Source of the DNA: Clostridiales bacterium
Lineage (GTDB): Bacteria > Bacillota > Clostridia > Oscillospirales > Oscillospiraceae
Direction: 5' to 3'
Length of the DNA: 6,113 nucleotides
NCBI GenBank assembly: GCA_019418625.1
Contig: DYBL01000032.1
Span: 1-6,113, forward strand
The notes under the pieces were generated by a model. That model saw only the letters and a program-made list of their open reading frames with translations, was not told the DNA's origin and did no database searches. The position numbers and the translations under genes are program-made. Below, piece after piece: positions 5,456-6,113 of this stretch (the stretch's first letter is position 1; the number at the start of each line of letters is the position of its first letter).

Positions 5456-5463
5456 AAGAGGGG
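5456..5463 (+). promoter_or_regulatory. Ribosome binding site that decides the GTG start of the regulator
   Basis: AAGAGGGG ends 9 nt before GTG at 5473. The frame is closed by TAA at 5452-5454, so only TTG at 5464 and GTG at 5473 are possible upstream starts. TTG directly abuts the binding site and is too close. A stronger AGGAGG-like run, GGGGAGGAG at 5421-5429, has no start codon at a usable distance. Confidence 0.6.
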
Positions 5464-5472
5464 TTGATTTGC

Positions 5473-6113
5473 GTGGCATGGAATGTGACTGGACAGCACA
5501 AAAAGAGCCTGTCTCGCCAAGTGATGGAGGCCATCGAAAAGATGATCCGGGAGCGGGAGATGGGTCCGGGGGATGTGCTTCCGACAGAGACACAGATAGC
5601 AGAGGAGCTTGAGGTGAGCAAGAGCAGCGTGCGGGAGGCCATCAAGATGCTGGAGGCTGTGGGCGTGGTGGAGATCCGGCGTGGCTTGTGCACAGTTATC
5701 AGCGAAAACCCGGAACAGGGTTATCTGAATGTGATGCTCTCCCACCTCTATCTCACCAGCGGCGGCGGAGAGGAATTGCAGACCTTCCGCCAGACGGTGG
5801 AGACGGCTTATACGGAACTTGCCATCGACCAGGCCACCGAGGAGGATGTGCGGCAGATCGTGCAGGCACTGGAGACCTTCCGTGAGAATCTGCAAAGCGG
5901 CGCGCTTTCGCCGGAAGACGATCTGGCGTTCCACGCACAGATTCTCAAGGCCACCCATAACTCCTTTATGATCAGCCTGGGCAGCGCGCTCAATGAGCTG
6001 TTCCGGGAATCCATCGGTGTGTCCATCCGATGCAGCCCCCAGACGGCACTGGCGGATCACGAAAAGATCTGTGATGCCATCTTGCGGCGGGACAAGTCTG
6101 CCGCCCGCAAGGC
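5473..6113 (+). CDS. GntR-family transcriptional regulator, FadR subfamily (3' end outside window)
   Basis: The first 213 residues are present; relatives have about 220-245, so only the tail is missing. An N-terminal winged helix-turn-helix (about 12-76) has LPTETQIAEELEVSKSSVREAIKMLEAVG at 36-64, the GntR recognition-helix region. An all-helical FCD ligand-binding domain follows (about 100 onward). D150, H154 (DLAFH) and H196 (ADHEKI) match three of the FCD metal-binding ligands; the last His would lie past the edge. Such regulators sense small carboxylates or amino-acid products. It is divergent from the lyase gene across 290 bp that contain the palindrome TGACAAC-T-GTTGTCA, so it probably controls the lyase-transporter operon. 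It starts with GTG, see the binding site at 5456. The wing reads RRGLCTV, with Cys73 where GxG usually occurs. Confidence 0.9.
   Translation, partial: MAWNVTGQHKKSLSRQVMEAIEKMIREREMGPGDVLPTETQIAEELEVSKSSVREAIKMLEAVGVVEIRRGLCTVISENPEQGYLNVMLSHLYLTSGGGEELQTFRQTVETAYTELAIDQATEEDVRQIVQALETFRENLQSGALSPEDDLAFHAQILKATHNSFMISLGSALNELFRESIGVSIRCSPQTALADHEKICDAILRRDKSAARK

Noticed and set aside
5524..5526. ATG at 5524 as the regulator start
   Set aside because: It would delete the first helix of the winged helix-turn-helix domain and lacks a ribosome binding site. GTG at 5473 fits the family better.

Overview
The window looks like chromosomal DNA from a Gram-positive, GC-rich gut-type clostridium. The best guess is Oscillospirales, near Flavonifractor, Intestinimonas or Oscillibacter. 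This rests on the 5S rRNA sequence style, strong AGGAGG-type ribosome binding sites, GC-rich codon use and the gene families present; the genus is inference. There is no mobile element, CRISPR array or tRNA. Most of the window is ordinary housekeeping and accessory sequence, with one small metabolic locus of real interest at the right-hand end.

Layout. Bases 21-168 hold a 5S rRNA and its intrinsic terminator, probably the end of an rRNA operon. Bases 179-973 (+) carry a putative extended -10 promoter and two small membrane protein genes, a Tic20/DUF4870-like protein and a DUF2752 protein, with a terminator-like hairpin between them. A 14-bp hairpin at 974-1006 separates them from a convergent block and can terminate both strands. 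The minus-strand block, read right to left, is: a Cys/Met-metabolism PLP lyase resembling methionine gamma-lyase (5182-3959), an NhaC-family sodium-coupled transporter (3885-2515), a strong hairpin (2495-2464), a YczE/YitT-family membrane protein (2434-1748), and a UPF0173 metallo-beta-lactamase-fold hydrolase with its own promoter (1673-1011). Divergent from the lyase, and running off the right edge, is a FadR-type GntR regulator (5473 onward, +).

How the genes may work together. The lyase and the transporter are in tandem, 73 bp apart with no terminator, behind a near-consensus promoter (TTGACA, 17 bp, TATATT). A perfect 7-1-7 palindrome, TGACAAC-T-GTTGTCA, overlaps the -35 box. The regulator is divergent, so the simplest reading is a regulated amino-acid-catabolism module: regulator, gamma-elimination lyase and sodium-coupled transporter. 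By alignment from memory, the lyase keeps the PLP machinery of the methionine gamma-lyase family but has Gly at the position of the substrate-specificity Cys, and it also lacks the partner Lys-Asp. Its true substrate is therefore uncertain (methionine, cystathionine, cysteine, homocysteine or another gamma-substituted amino acid). The lyase leader is only about 55 nt, too short for a SAM riboswitch, which agrees with control by a protein repressor or activator.
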